Assembly: GCF_001570425.1 (NCBI RefSeq)
Contig: NZ_BCSX01000035.1
Coordinates: 124,001-188,000 of the forward strand
Direction: 5' to 3'
DNA from: Mycolicibacterium brisbanense
Lineage (GTDB): Bacteria > Actinomycetota > Actinomycetes > Mycobacteriales > Mycobacteriaceae
DNA length: 64,000 bases
This document shows, in pieces, positions 51,072 to 60,479 of this stretch. The notes beneath the pieces are model-generated. The model saw only the letters and a program-made list of their open reading frames with translations. It was not told the DNA's origin and did no database searches. A program made the translations under genes and the position numbers. The first letter of the stretch is position 1. Every line of letters starts with the position of its first letter.

Positions 51072-52148
51072 TCACGCGAATTGGAAGGAGCTCAACGGTG
51101 CTTCGTCAGGGTAGATCGATGGGCCACCGAGGTCATAGCCTGCGTTCAGGGCACCGATGAAGGCCGCGTCATGCAGTGGTGCACTGGGGATGTCGAGCTT
51201 GATGCCCTTTTTGCCGAGGTCGTCGACCATCATGTCGATGGCCTTGTCGATGGTCAGGTCGTCCGAGTGGTCCATGTTCTTCTTCAGTTCGTCGTAGTCT
51301 TCGAAGACCTCTGCCGACCAGTGGACCAGGAAGCGCAGCTCGTCGGTGTGATGCCGGGCGATCACATCTTCGCCGTTCTTGAGCACCCAGTAGTCGTGGT
51401 CTGACGGATCGCCGGCGAACACCGTGTCGAAACCTAGTCCGGCCGGAACCTGTTGTTCCAGTGGTCCGTTGGCCTCACCGCGATGCACCAGCATCTCGTT
51501 CTGCACCACTACTCCGCGGTTGTACACCGGCGGCAGCACGCGCTTGGGCGCCCTCAGCGGCCCCTCGGGCCAATAGGTGAAGCCACTGCCCTCGTCAAGG
51601 GAGAACCAGGTGATCACCTGCGCCATCTTGATCAGGTATTCCTGGAACAACCCGGACTTGCCCATGACGCTTACCAGCCAAGTTGGCGCGTTCTCGTAGC
51701 GGATACCGCGGAAACTGGGCGAATCGAGGTGTCCGGGATCGCGATTCGCGCATGGTCCGTTGATATTGAACAGCATCATCTGCGGCTTGGCATATTCGGC
51801 ATGCCAGTACGACTTGGCCTGTTCGATGAATCCGGCGTTGTAGAAGCAATCGTGCAGTTCCGGATAGAGCAGGGTGCCGTAGTTCGCCAGGAAGCCGCGG
51901 AAGGTCGGGGTCAGGAACAGATCGAGAGTGGGAGTGAAACCTTCGGGGAATTTGCCGCTCATGGTCGCGATTAGCTCTTCGGGCGAGGCGAAGTGCTGAG
52001 CGATGATGAGCCTCCACGGCGCGTCCCTACGAACCACTTCGAGCAGGCGATCCCGCTGATCGTCGGTGTAGACGTTGTCGATTTCGCGGGGCGGCGCGGC
52101 GGGGCGGAGGATGTCTGACAACTCCAGGCGCCGCTCTTCGGTGAGCAT
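51072..52148 (-). CDS. Putative non-haem iron oxygenase-like protein, unknown family
   Basis: 358 residues, ATG with GGAG about 8 bases upstream. No family is recognised with confidence. A G-H-L-D-S-P-S-F-R-G segment in the first half and V-H-R-G-E-A about 85 residues later have the spacing of an H-x-D...H iron site as in 2-oxoglutarate/phytanoyl-type oxygenases; this is inference. The C-terminal third is acidic and rich in short helices. It lies inside the catabolic module but lacks the shared box, having its own 18-bp dyad at 52175. Confidence 0.7.
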   Translation of the reverse strand: MLTEERRLELSDILRPAAPPREIDNVYTDDQRDRLLEVVRRDAPWRLIIAQHFASPEELIATMSGKFPEGFTPTLDLFLTPTFRGFLANYGTLLYPELHDCFYNAGFIEQAKSYWHAEYAKPQMMLFNINGPCANRDPGHLDSPSFRGIRYENAPTWLVSVMGKSGLFQEYLIKMAQVITWFSLDEGSGFTYWPEGPLRAPKRVLPPVYNRGVVVQNEMLVHRGEANGPLEQQVPAGLGFDTVFAGDPSDHDYWVLKNGEDVIARHHTDELRFLVHWSAEVFEDYDELKKNMDHSDDLTIDKAIDMMVDDLGKKGIKLDIPSAPLHDAAFIGALNAGYDLGGPSIYPDEAPLSSFQFA

Positions 52149-52174
52149 TACAGGGACTCCTTACCTATCAGTTG

Positions 52175-52192
52175 CGGCGTTGACAAACGCCG
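52175..52192. promoter_or_regulatory. Operator-like dyad upstream of the 51072 gene
   Basis: CGGCGTT-GACA-AACGCCG, perfect 7-bp arms, 27 bp upstream of the ATG. It overlaps a TTGTCA hexamer on the minus strand. TetR-like geometry, and unlike the shared box of the rest of the module. Confidence 0.55.
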
Positions 52193-52269
52193 TTGGTGTG
52201 TTCGATTGTGTGCCGAATCACCGTCGTGCGGGCCCGGGTTGTCCGGCTATTGGGACGGTAGGTCTGTCC

Positions 52270-53238
52270 TCAGAACGGAAGGGGATTGGCGAATTTCGCA
52301 CGCAGCAGCGCGCCAGTTTCGGCCAACGCCAGCCGACCCCGTGCGGTCGCCTCGTACCGCATGAGGAATCCGTGATAGATGCCGGGATAGCGGGTGAGCG
52401 TGGTCTGGACGCCGGTATCGCGCAGTCGCACGGCGTAGCGTTCGCCCCAGTCCCGGATCGGATCGCATTCGCCGGTCACCACTATCGCTTGAGGAAGACC
52501 TCGTAAGTCGGTCGCGTATGCCGGTACCCGGTACGGACTGTGGGGCGCGTCGGCGCCGAGGTCGGCCAGGTCGTGCATGTAGACGATGTCTTCGTGCAAC
52601 AGCATGGGCGCTTCGGTCATCCGGGTGATCGAGGGCGCTCCCATGTCCCGATCAAGGCCCGGGTAGAGGAGAACCTGGGCGAAGATCGCCGGGCCGTGAT
52701 GGTCTCGCGCCGCCAGGGCCACGGCCGCGGCAAGTCCGCCGCCGGCGCTGTCTCCGGCAACCACGAGCCGCGCAGCGTCGACACCTAGCGATGCGGCGTT
52801 CGATGCCACCCATTCGGTGGCGGTGAAGGCGTCGTCGAATTGCGCGGGCGGCGGATTCTCCGGCGCAAGCCGGTAATCCACCGCCACCACGACTGCTCCG
52901 CTGGCTGCTGCGAGCCCGCGAGACAGTGGTTCGAACGAATGATTGGAGCCCATCACCAGGCCGCCGCCGTGGAAGTGCAACACCACCGGTGCCGGGTCAT
53001 CGAACGTCCGCGCCGGCCGGTATATGCGCACGGGTATCTGCCGTGCGGATGCCGGAACCGTCATGTCGCTGATCTCCGCCATCTGTGGCATATCCGTTGG
53101 TAGCGGTGCTGTTTCGAGCGCTTCCCGGACCGCGTCGAGGCCGCGTTGCCGGATCGGTTTGACGGGTCCGAACGCTGCGTATCGTGCTGCGGCATCGGGA
53201 TCGAGTGCGGGGCCCTCCTGTGCGGACCGCATGATCAC
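52270..53238 (-). CDS. Alpha/beta hydrolase (hormone-sensitive lipase family)
   Basis: 322 residues from GTG 53238, overlapping the SDR stop (GTGA); ATG 53232 is an alternative. Oxyanion H-G-G-G near residue 90, nucleophile G-D-S-A-G-G near residue 162, Asp in G-E-C-D-P and His in Y-H-G-F. It would cleave an ester or lactone. As part of the NTF2-like/SDR/hydrolase unit, it could hydrolyse the ester made by a Baeyer-Villiger enzyme, such as the one at 62181. Confidence 0.9.
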   Translation of the reverse strand: MIMRSAQEGPALDPDAAARYAAFGPVKPIRQRGLDAVREALETAPLPTDMPQMAEISDMTVPASARQIPVRIYRPARTFDDPAPVVLHFHGGGLVMGSNHSFEPLSRGLAAASGAVVVAVDYRLAPENPPPAQFDDAFTATEWVASNAASLGVDAARLVVAGDSAGGGLAAAVALAARDHHGPAIFAQVLLYPGLDRDMGAPSITRMTEAPMLLHEDIVYMHDLADLGADAPHSPYRVPAYATDLRGLPQAIVVTGECDPIRDWGERYAVRLRDTGVQTTLTRYPGIYHGFLMRYEATARGRLALAETGALLRAKFANPLPF

Positions 53239-54119
53239 TGCCGGGCCGGGTCGAACCGGCGCTGAGTGCGCAGTTGCGGTGGCACCTGAGTGGTGAGCAC
53301 CTGGGCACGTTCTGCCATTGCCGAGCCTACGTATTCGGGTTGGGTCAGCAGGTAGAACCGGCCTTGCGCGGATTGGTCGAAGATCACTTGGGCTGCCGCG
53401 AGCGGGTCCATGGCCTCGGCTTTGATGTCCAGCATTGCTGCCCGTTGTGATTCGGCGGCACCGACATCGGCATTGGCCTCACCGGCATCCACGCCACCTG
53501 CAGCCTCGAAAATGTTGGATTTCACGGCCCCCGGCAGCACCGCGTGGACGTGAATACGGTGAGCGTGGCCAGACAACTCCACTTCCATTCGCAGGCATTC
53601 GGTGAGGGCCAGGACGGCGTGCTTGCTGATGATGTAGGGCGCTTGCAACGGCACAGCCGCCACCCCGCCGATCGACGAGAGATTCCAAACCCACGTGGGG
53701 GAGTCATGCGCCATCATCCTGGGCAGGAAGGCGCGTACACCGTGGAACACACCGCTGACGTTGACGTCCATCACCCGATTCCAGTTCGCGATCGGGGTGT
53801 CCCACAGGTAGCCGAACTGCTCTACTCCGGCATTGTTCACCAGAAGCCGGACCGGGCCGCGATCGTGATAGACGTGTTCCGCCAGCGCCGCCACTGCGTC
53901 TGGATCGCGAACATCACAGTGTTCGGCTACCGCGGTGGCACCAGTGTCGTCGAGTTCGTCGCGCAGTGACTCGACTGCGGCCTTGTCGATGTCGGCCAGG
54001 ACCGTAGTCATACCAAGCCGGTGGGCGTATCGGGCCAAACCGGCACCGATTCCCGCTCCGGCGCCCGTGATCACGGCAACGCCACCTTCGAACAACTCGC
54101 GCGCGGAGGTCACCGTCAT
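53235..54119 (-). CDS. Short-chain dehydrogenase/reductase
   Basis: 294 residues from ATG 54119 (ATGA overlap with the NTF2-like gene). T-G-A-G-A-G-I-G, N-N-A-G, S-S-I-G-G and Y-I-I-S-K are all present. A longer in-frame extension to 54479 reads through the upstream gene in the wrong phase. Probably acts on a ring or side-chain hydroxyl/ketone. Confidence 0.9.
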   Translation of the reverse strand: MTVTSARELFEGGVAVITGAGAGIGAGLARYAHRLGMTTVLADIDKAAVESLRDELDDTGATAVAEHCDVRDPDAVAALAEHVYHDRGPVRLLVNNAGVEQFGYLWDTPIANWNRVMDVNVSGVFHGVRAFLPRMMAHDSPTWVWNLSSIGGVAAVPLQAPYIISKHAVLALTECLRMEVELSGHAHRIHVHAVLPGAVKSNIFEAAGGVDAGEANADVGAAESQRAAMLDIKAEAMDPLAAAQVIFDQSAQGRFYLLTQPEYVGSAMAERAQVLTTQVPPQLRTQRRFDPARQ

Positions 54120-54622
54120 GCGCCCGCCGCGGCGCCGTCGGGAGCACCGGGCAGGCCTGCGCCGGCCAGCGGCTCGGAATTGGTGACGTCGAGAATGACC
54201 TCCATCTTGGTGAATTGCAGGCCTTTCGGTGCGCTGATGTCGCGACGCACGCCGACGTGAGTGACTCCGCTGGACACTGCGAACGGAACGAAATTGGTGA
54301 CCTGATTGACGAAGATGTAGAAGCGCGCGTACGTCACACCATCCTCGGTGCCGGTGATGTGAAGGTTCGTCGCGTGATGACGAAGCGGGTAGGGGCTGGC
54401 CCGGCGGTGCTCCGTCAACCAGGGGATGATCGCGGCCGCACCGGACAAGTCGGCCGCCAGCGCCTCTTCGAACGGGCACGAACCCGAATCGCTGCGACTC
54501 AGGTACGCAGCGTCCTCGGCGAACGCGGCAGCCATCTCACCGTAGTGCGCCTCGTCGTAGTGAAACCAGAAATTACCGACAAAGTCCTGCAATTCGGCCA
54601 GTGAGATGGCGTCAGCGCTCAC
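54116..54622 (-). CDS. NTF2-like (SnoaL-type) protein
   Basis: 168 residues from GTG 54622 (GGGAG 7-8 bases upstream). Fold markers: F-W-F-H-Y-D-E-A-H-Y and H-H-A-T-N-L-H-I-T-G, followed by Y-A-R-F-Y-I-F-V. This fold includes ketosteroid isomerases, dehydratases and ring-hydroxylase beta subunits. Here it could isomerise or bind a ring intermediate. It is the first gene of a unit with the SDR and hydrolase, under shared-box copy 6. Confidence 0.82.
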   Translation of the reverse strand: MSADAISLAELQDFVGNFWFHYDEAHYGEMAAAFAEDAAYLSRSDSGSCPFEEALAADLSGAAAIIPWLTEHRRASPYPLRHHATNLHITGTEDGVTYARFYIFVNQVTNFVPFAVSSGVTHVGVRRDISAPKGLQFTKMEVILDVTNSEPLAGAGLPGAPDGAAAGA

Positions 54623-54704
54623 GATGTGTCTCCCGTTGGTGTTTCGTTGTGATGATCCTTCGCTTCTGGAGTCAATCGCTGCAGCGTGGCCTGTTGTACC
54701 GCAA

Positions 54705-54720
54705 TGCCCAGTCAGTGGAC
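54705..54720. promoter_or_regulatory. Shared regulon box, copy 6 (upstream of the NTF2-like unit)
   Basis: TGCCCAGTCAGTGGAC, identical to copy 5 over 14 bases. It lies 90 bp upstream of the NTF2-like GTG and 7 bp past the ACAD stop. Confidence 0.65.
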
Positions 54721-54726
54721 TGTTTT

Positions 54727-55785
54727 TCAATCGGCGATCAAGCTCCAGAGGCCGCGTGAACCGACGCATCGTGCGGCATCGGTCACCACGGCGTCCCAGG
54801 ACTGAACGGATCCGAATTCCGACCGCCAGGTAAGCGCGGGACGGGTGTATTCGTGCAACCGATGTTCCATCGTGGTCCCGATCGCACCGCACGCCTGATG
54901 CGCGTTGCGTACCACCACCGAGGTGGCATGGCCGGCGCACGATCGGGCAACTGCCACGAGAAACTCCAGGTTTGGCGCCGACCAAGCGCTCTGCACGACC
55001 GCAGTGAGGGCGGCCTCGGTGGCTGCACGGGCCAAGGCCGCTTCTGCAGCGATGTCGGCAACCATGTTTTGAACCGCCTGGAACTTCGACAGTGAGCGGC
55101 CGAACTGGGCTCTGGAGGAGGTGTGTTCGATGGTCAGTTCGAGGATTCGATCGAGCGCTGCGCACACTTGGATCGAACGTACCAGTGCCGATTTCAACTT
55201 GAGTTGTGTCAGTTGGCCGGCGGCGACCGGTGTGCCGGCCAGCGCGGTCAGATCAGCGCTGATGCTGTCTCGAGGTTCACCAATCATGTTGGTGCCCTGC
55301 GTGATTTGCACGGCAGGATCCGAAACATCCAGATCGGCAGCGTAATAGTGAATACCTGTCGGCCACACCACGACGACCCGTTCGGCCGTCGAGGCCCACG
55401 GCACGTGGCGTGCCGTCCCGTCATGGCCCAACACGCATATGGTGCGGGCGGCGCCGTCCGCCGGCAGCCCCACAACGTCCAGGAGCCAGCAGGCCAGCAA
55501 ATCATGCTCGGCCAACGGGATCCGGATACCGTGGCGTACGGCGGCGGCCATGAGCTCGGCGGCCTCCGGCCAGCCAGCCGCGCTGCCGCCGGTCTCCTCG
55601 CGTCCCGTCAGTCGCACGAGACCGAGCTCGTCGAGTCGCTGCCACAGACCGGCGTCGCGGGTTATCGGGGCGGCGGCAGGCCCAGATTTCCGTTGATCGG
55701 CGAAGACCGCGTTCATCATCCCAACGAGATCTGGGTCTACGGATAACGCCGCGTGGTGATCGGTGCCGTTCGATGGGGTGGTCAT
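54727..55785 (-). CDS. Acyl-CoA dehydrogenase, partner subunit
   Basis: 352 residues. ACAD fold with R-A-Q-F-G-R-S-L-S-K-F-Q-A-V-Q in the C-terminal helical domain. The G-G-T-N-E FAD-binding and catalytic stretch near the end is absent, and the N-terminal half is short. Overlaps the other ACAD by 4 bases. Such pairs form the alpha2-beta2 ACADs of steroid side-chain degradation (ChsE type). Confidence 0.88.
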   Translation of the reverse strand: MTTPSNGTDHHAALSVDPDLVGMMNAVFADQRKSGPAAAPITRDAGLWQRLDELGLVRLTGREETGGSAAGWPEAAELMAAAVRHGIRIPLAEHDLLACWLLDVVGLPADGAARTICVLGHDGTARHVPWASTAERVVVVWPTGIHYYAADLDVSDPAVQITQGTNMIGEPRDSISADLTALAGTPVAAGQLTQLKLKSALVRSIQVCAALDRILELTIEHTSSRAQFGRSLSKFQAVQNMVADIAAEAALARAATEAALTAVVQSAWSAPNLEFLVAVARSCAGHATSVVVRNAHQACGAIGTTMEHRLHEYTRPALTWRSEFGSVQSWDAVVTDAARCVGSRGLWSLIAD

Positions 55786-56933
55786 CGGATCCCCAATCCG
55801 CGGGCGATCACGCCGCGCAGTACCTCGTTGGTTCCTCCGCGCAAGGTGAATCCGGGTCTCTGATCGACCGCGAACGCCGCCAACTGCCGGATCGCTGGGC
55901 CAACGGTGTTGTCGTCTCCGACATGCAGATCGGCAAAGTCGGCGATGTCGCCCTCGGTGGTGGTCCCGAGTACCTTGACCACTGCCGCCGGCACGTCGGC
56001 GGACTCATGACGTTCGAGCGCACCGGCGATCGCCATCGACATCTGATGAAGTCCGGCCACGCGTGCGACCAGTCGGCCGAGGTTGGTGTCACGCGAAATC
56101 GCTTGGGCTTCCTCGGCGTCAGCGCAAGCAGCCAACAGCGGGAAGGTGCTCAGCAATCGTTCAGGGCCGCTACGTTCGAAGCTCAGCTCGGAGGTCACCT
56201 GGTGCCAGCCGTCGCCGATCTTGCCGAACACCATGACGTCGGGCACATAGGTGTCATCGAGGACGACCTCGTTGAAATGGTGGCGGCCATTCATCGAAAT
56301 GACCGGTCGCACGGTAACACCCGGGCTGTCGAGCCGTACGATGAACTGGCTCAGACCGCTGTGCCGGTGCGTGGGATCCAGCGGAGCCGTGCGGGCCAAC
56401 ACGATGAAGGCGTGGGCGCGGTGCGCGCCGGAGGTCCACAGTTTGGTGCCGCTGATGTGCCAGCCGCCGGCCACCTTCGTGGCCCGGGTTCGGACACTCG
56501 CCAAATCGGAGCCACAATCCGGTTCGCTCATACCGATGCCGAAAAAGCACCGTCCCGCCGTTATTGCGGGCAGGAACTCTCGCTTTTGCGCTTCGGTGCC
56601 GTACTTCAGCAGTGACGGCACGATCTGCCGATCGGCGATCCAATGGGCGGCCACGGGTGCGCCTGCGGCCAGCAGCTCCTCGGTGACCGCGAACCGCTCG
56701 ATGAAGCTGCGCCCGTGCCCGCCATACTCCTTGGGCACCGTCATGCCGATCCAGCCTCGCTGTGCCAGTCGGGCTGTGAAATCCTCGTCCCATCCTGACA
56801 ACCAGGAATCGATTGAGGGAGTGAAGGTTCCGGCAGCGAGTTGCTCGGCGAGGAACCCACGCACCTGTTGGCGCAGCGCGGCGGTCGCTGATCGTTCGAG
56901 AGCCGCAGGCGGGACCATTCGGGGCGGTGCCAT
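55782..56933 (-). CDS. Acyl-CoA dehydrogenase, main subunit
   Basis: 383 residues from ATG 56933 (TGATG overlap with the enoyl-CoA hydratase stop). W-I-G-M-T-V-P-K-E-Y-G-G, G-M-S-E-P-D-C-G-S-D and the C-terminal R-G-G-T-N-E-V-L-R are conserved ACAD motifs. It removes two hydrogens from an acyl-CoA, probably a steroid or terpenoid side chain, as a heteromer with the 54727 product. Confidence 0.92.
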   Translation of the reverse strand: MAPPRMVPPAALERSATAALRQQVRGFLAEQLAAGTFTPSIDSWLSGWDEDFTARLAQRGWIGMTVPKEYGGHGRSFIERFAVTEELLAAGAPVAAHWIADRQIVPSLLKYGTEAQKREFLPAITAGRCFFGIGMSEPDCGSDLASVRTRATKVAGGWHISGTKLWTSGAHRAHAFIVLARTAPLDPTHRHSGLSQFIVRLDSPGVTVRPVISMNGRHHFNEVVLDDTYVPDVMVFGKIGDGWHQVTSELSFERSGPERLLSTFPLLAACADAEEAQAISRDTNLGRLVARVAGLHQMSMAIAGALERHESADVPAAVVKVLGTTTEGDIADFADLHVGDDNTVGPAIRQLAAFAVDQRPGFTLRGGTNEVLRGVIARGLGIR

Positions 56934-57706
56934 CAGGCGGTTCGCCATTTCCCGATCCGGCGCACGTGCTCTGCATCTTGATGGGCGAGCGGTTGCATGG
57001 CAGCGGCCATACCCAGCGTGGACTCCAACTCGCCCGTACGTGATTCTCGTAGCAGGCGTTTGGCCATTCGCAGCGCGTGTGGTGGATTCTTGATGACGCG
57101 CGTGGCGAGATCTGTGGCAGCGGTGAGTAGCTCGTCGTGCTCGACGACACGGCTGACCAGGCCCCACTCAAGTGCAGTCTCTGCATTGATGCGGTCGCCG
57201 GTGAAGGTCATCTCGGCAGCACGCGCGTAGCCGATCGCCCGCTGCAGAAACCAGGTGCCACCGTCACCGGGAACCAGTCCGAGTTGCACGAAGCTCTCGG
57301 CGAAAGATGCTCGCTCCGAGGCGATCCGGATGTCACACATGGCGGCGAGATCGCATCCGGCGCCGACCGCCGCACCGTTGACTGCTGCGATGATCGGAAC
57401 CTCGAGCCTGGTCAATGCCCGTGGTAGTCGTTGAATTCCGTCGACGTAGGCGTATCGCTGGTAGATGGCGTCGAGGCCGAACATGCCGCGGCGGTCGGCC
57501 ATCTCCTTGACGTTGCCGCCCGCGGAGAAGACCTTGCCTTCGCCGGTCAAGATGATCGCGCGCACTGCCGTGTCGGCGTTTGCGAAGTCGACGGCCGCCT
57601 CAAAGGCTGCGATGAAATCCTCGTCGGTGATCGCGTTGGCCACCTCGGGCAGGTTGATCGTCCAGATCTCGATGGTGTCGCGTTTGTCGATCTTCAATGG
57701 TTGCAT
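56933..57706 (-). CDS. Enoyl-CoA hydratase
   Basis: 257 residues from ATG 57706, supported by AGGAGA 7 bases upstream. ATG 57736, overlapping the aldehyde dehydrogenase stop (ATGA), is an alternative. Crotonase fold with oxyanion F-S-A-G-G-N and N-G-A-A-V-G-A-G-C-D. The catalytic acid region has F-V-Q-L-G-L-V-P-G-D-G-G. It hydrates the product of the ACAD pair downstream. Confidence 0.92.
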   Translation of the reverse strand: MQPLKIDKRDTIEIWTINLPEVANAITDEDFIAAFEAAVDFANADTAVRAIILTGEGKVFSAGGNVKEMADRRGMFGLDAIYQRYAYVDGIQRLPRALTRLEVPIIAAVNGAAVGAGCDLAAMCDIRIASERASFAESFVQLGLVPGDGGTWFLQRAIGYARAAEMTFTGDRINAETALEWGLVSRVVEHDELLTAATDLATRVIKNPPHALRMAKRLLRESRTGELESTLGMAAAMQPLAHQDAEHVRRIGKWRTA

Positions 57707-57732
57707 CGGTGCGTCTCCTGGTTTGCTCGTCG

Positions 57733-59166
57733 TCATGCGGGCAGCTGCAGCGACTTCACCTGCAGATATTCCTCGAACCCGATTCGGCCCAGCTCGCGAC
57801 CGATGCCTGACTTCTTGTATCCGCCGAACGGCGCGGCGGGGTTGTACTTGCCGCCGTTGATGTCGAGCTGACCGGTCTGCACCGCGCGGGCGAACGCGAT
57901 GGCGGCAGCGTCGTCGGCGGCCCACACTGCACCGGACAGTCCGTAGGGGGTGCCGTTCGCGATGCGCAGCGCATCCTCGGTGTCGGTGAACGGAATGACT
58001 GCCAGCACTGGTCCGAAAACCTCCTCCTGACCCAACTCCGACTCCGGGTCGACGTCGGCGAATACCGTTGGCGCGACGTAATAGCCGATGTCGCGGATCT
58101 TCTCGGGCCCGCCCAGTAGGAGCCGGGAACCGTCGCGTCGTGCACGTTCGATGAACCCAACTACCGATTCGTACTGGCTCTGTGAGGCCGACGGGCCGAT
58201 CCTGGTGCTCGGATCCCACGGATCACCCACCGGATACTTCGATACAGCGGCCTCGACGAGGTCGAGTGCTTCGCCGTAGTGGGCCTGTGGCACCAGCATC
58301 CGCGTCCACGCCATACAGGTCTGGCCGCCGTTGAGGAAGGCACTGCCGACACCGACTTTGACTGCCGTTGCCAGGTCGGCTCCGTCGAGTATGACGTTGG
58401 CGGACTTGCCGCCCAGTTCCAACGCGACCTTCTTGATCGTCTTACCGGCCAGTTCGCCCACCCGGCTGCCAACGCCGGTCGAACCCGTGAACGATACGAA
58501 GTCGACGTCAGGATGCTCGGACAGCCGTTCACCGATCACCCGGCCGGGCCCGGACACGAGATTGACCACCCCGGGCGGCAGTTCGGCGGCCTGGAGCGCC
58601 TCGACGAATTCGAACACCGACAAAGGCGCTTCATTACTGGGTTTCAGTACGACGGTGCAGCCTGCGGCGATCGCCGGAAGGACTTTGGCGACCACTTGGT
58701 AGAGCGGGTAATTCCACGGTGTGATGGCGCCGACGACACCATAGGGCTCGCGTAGCACCATGGAGTTGCCGATGCGTTCTTCGAACTCGAATGTCCGCAG
58801 TGCTTCGGCGAATCCGCGCGCGACCGCAAGTGGAACCTGAGTTTGAACCGACTGAGCAATCCGGATGGGTGCGCCCATCTCGCGGGTGATGGTCTCGGCG
58901 ATGGCCGGTAGCCGCTTCTCCATGGCCTCGATCACGCGCGTGAGACGTTCGTACCGTTCGCCAATGCCGATCAAAGGGTCGAAGGCGCGCCGCGCGGCGG
59001 CGACGGCGGCGTCCACATCTTCGACCGATCCTGCGGGGACGCGGCCGATTACGTGCTCGGTCGCAGGATCGATCACCTCGATGGCCGCGGTGCTCGCGGG
59101 CCTGACCCATTGGCCATCGATGAACAACTCGTCGCGATCGTAGTTATGCATATCGGAGCTGGGCAT
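57733..59166 (-). CDS. NAD(P)-dependent aldehyde dehydrogenase
   Basis: 477 residues from ATG 59166. Catalytic Glu in L-E-L-G-G-K-S, nucleophile Cys in G-G-Q-T-C-M-A, coenzyme loop F-T-G-S-T-G-V-G, and proton-relay N in T-P-W-N-Y-P. It oxidises an aldehyde from the alcohol dehydrogenase upstream to an acid ready for CoA activation. Confidence 0.94.
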   Translation of the reverse strand: MPSSDMHNYDRDELFIDGQWVRPASTAAIEVIDPATEHVIGRVPAGSVEDVDAAVAAARRAFDPLIGIGERYERLTRVIEAMEKRLPAIAETITREMGAPIRIAQSVQTQVPLAVARGFAEALRTFEFEERIGNSMVLREPYGVVGAITPWNYPLYQVVAKVLPAIAAGCTVVLKPSNEAPLSVFEFVEALQAAELPPGVVNLVSGPGRVIGERLSEHPDVDFVSFTGSTGVGSRVGELAGKTIKKVALELGGKSANVILDGADLATAVKVGVGSAFLNGGQTCMAWTRMLVPQAHYGEALDLVEAAVSKYPVGDPWDPSTRIGPSASQSQYESVVGFIERARRDGSRLLLGGPEKIRDIGYYVAPTVFADVDPESELGQEEVFGPVLAVIPFTDTEDALRIANGTPYGLSGAVWAADDAAAIAFARAVQTGQLDINGGKYNPAAPFGGYKKSGIGRELGRIGFEEYLQVKSLQLPA

Positions 59167-59182
59167 ATTGGACTGCTTTCCG

Positions 59183-60298
59183 TCAGGGAACGATACTGGC
59201 GCGCACGTCGCGCTTGCCTTCGGCGGCTGCGAACGCGTCGTTGATGTCGTCAAGGGAATAACACGCTGCGGCCAGCCGGTCGAAGGGCAACGTGTCTTGA
59301 AACGTGTCGAGGAATGCCAGCGCCCGGGACAGTACCGCCGGATCGTAGAGCGACACCCCGACCATGGTCTTGTTGGCGAACACGAAACGCGAGGGGTCGA
59401 ACTCAAAGGTCTTGCCGATGTTGATGTTTCCGATTTCCACGTACCGTCCGAACTGACCGAGCATCTTGAGACCCTCATCGATCGCCGACGGGTGCCCGAC
59501 CACCTCGACGACTACGTCGGCGCCCTGACCTTCCGTGAGCGTCCGGACAATCTTCGTCCGGTCCCTATCGGCGGGAACCTCGGTGATATCGATGATCGCG
59601 TCGGCCCCGAACTCCTTGGCGAGCTCCAGACGCTCGCGAACCCCGTCTACAGCGATGACCGTCGCGGCGCCACGGGCTTTCGCCACCGCGACCGCGTAGA
59701 GGCCCAGTGCTCCGGCCCCCTGTACGACGACGGATTCGCCGAGCTGTAGATCAACCCGATCGAGTCCGTACATCACTTGTGACAAGGCGCAATTGGCGCC
59801 TGCAGCGATGTCGTCGGAAACGTTGTCGGGCACGGTGTAGACGACGGCCCCGGCCGGAAGCAGGTAGTAGTCGGCGTATCCGCCTACGAAGTAAGGGGGC
59901 TGGTCCGCGCGCCCAAGCATGGCCATCTTGAGCTTCAGACATGCGTTGCGGCGGCCGGCCAGACAGTTGCGGCAGGTGTGGCAGGGGAAGAAATAGGGAA
60001 ACACGACCCTGGTGCCCGGTGAGAGTGGACTGCCGTTCGAGTCGGTGGACACACCGTCGCCGAGTGCTTCGACGGCGCCCACCATCTCGTGGCCCAACAC
60101 GGTGGGAAGTTGACCGCCGAGTCCGCGGGTGGCGAACGTGCCGTGCCAGGCATGCACATCGGAGCCGCAGATGTTGGCGCGGCTGACCCTGATGAGGATC
60201 TCGCCGTGGCCGACCGCGGGTAGGCTGACCGTTTCGATCTGGAATGGTTGACCAGGCCCGTCGAATCTTGCGATGCGTCCCTTGAACACTGTCGGCAC
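59183..60298 (-). CDS. Zinc-dependent alcohol dehydrogenase (MDR family)
   Basis: 371 residues. Catalytic zinc ligands in N-I-C-G-S-D and G-H-E-M-V-G. The structural zinc lobe is C-H-T-C-R-N-C-L-A-G-R-R-N-A-C. NAD-binding V-Q-G-A-G-A-L-G. First gene of the operon alcohol DH / aldehyde DH / enoyl-CoA hydratase / two ACADs, 16 bases before the aldehyde DH. Shared-box copy 7 lies in the 181-bp gap upstream. Confidence 0.93.
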   Translation of the reverse strand: MPTVFKGRIARFDGPGQPFQIETVSLPAVGHGEILIRVSRANICGSDVHAWHGTFATRGLGGQLPTVLGHEMVGAVEALGDGVSTDSNGSPLSPGTRVVFPYFFPCHTCRNCLAGRRNACLKLKMAMLGRADQPPYFVGGYADYYLLPAGAVVYTVPDNVSDDIAAGANCALSQVMYGLDRVDLQLGESVVVQGAGALGLYAVAVAKARGAATVIAVDGVRERLELAKEFGADAIIDITEVPADRDRTKIVRTLTEGQGADVVVEVVGHPSAIDEGLKMLGQFGRYVEIGNINIGKTFEFDPSRFVFANKTMVGVSLYDPAVLSRALAFLDTFQDTLPFDRLAAACYSLDDINDAFAAAEGKRDVRASIVP

Positions 60299-60437
60299 AG
60301 TCCTTTCAGTAGCTGGTGGACCCTTCGGTGACAGCTGGATCCAGCGTCGGTCCCGAAGTCATCGAGCGCAGCTGCCCCGCGGTGACTCCTTAGAGCGCAG
60401 GCTATGTCGAGTGCGATCGCACGCGCGTAGAGCTTCC

Positions 60438-60453
60438 CGCCCAGTGGGCGTTA
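60438..60453. promoter_or_regulatory. Shared regulon box, copy 7 (upstream of the alcohol DH operon)
   Basis: CGCCCAGTGGGCGTTA: self-palindromic CGCCCA-G-TGGGCG core. It lies about 147 bp upstream of the alcohol DH start. The remaining bases of this 181-bp gap show no gene. Confidence 0.45.
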
Positions 60454-60479
60454 CTTGATGCGTAGTGCACGCGACCTCC

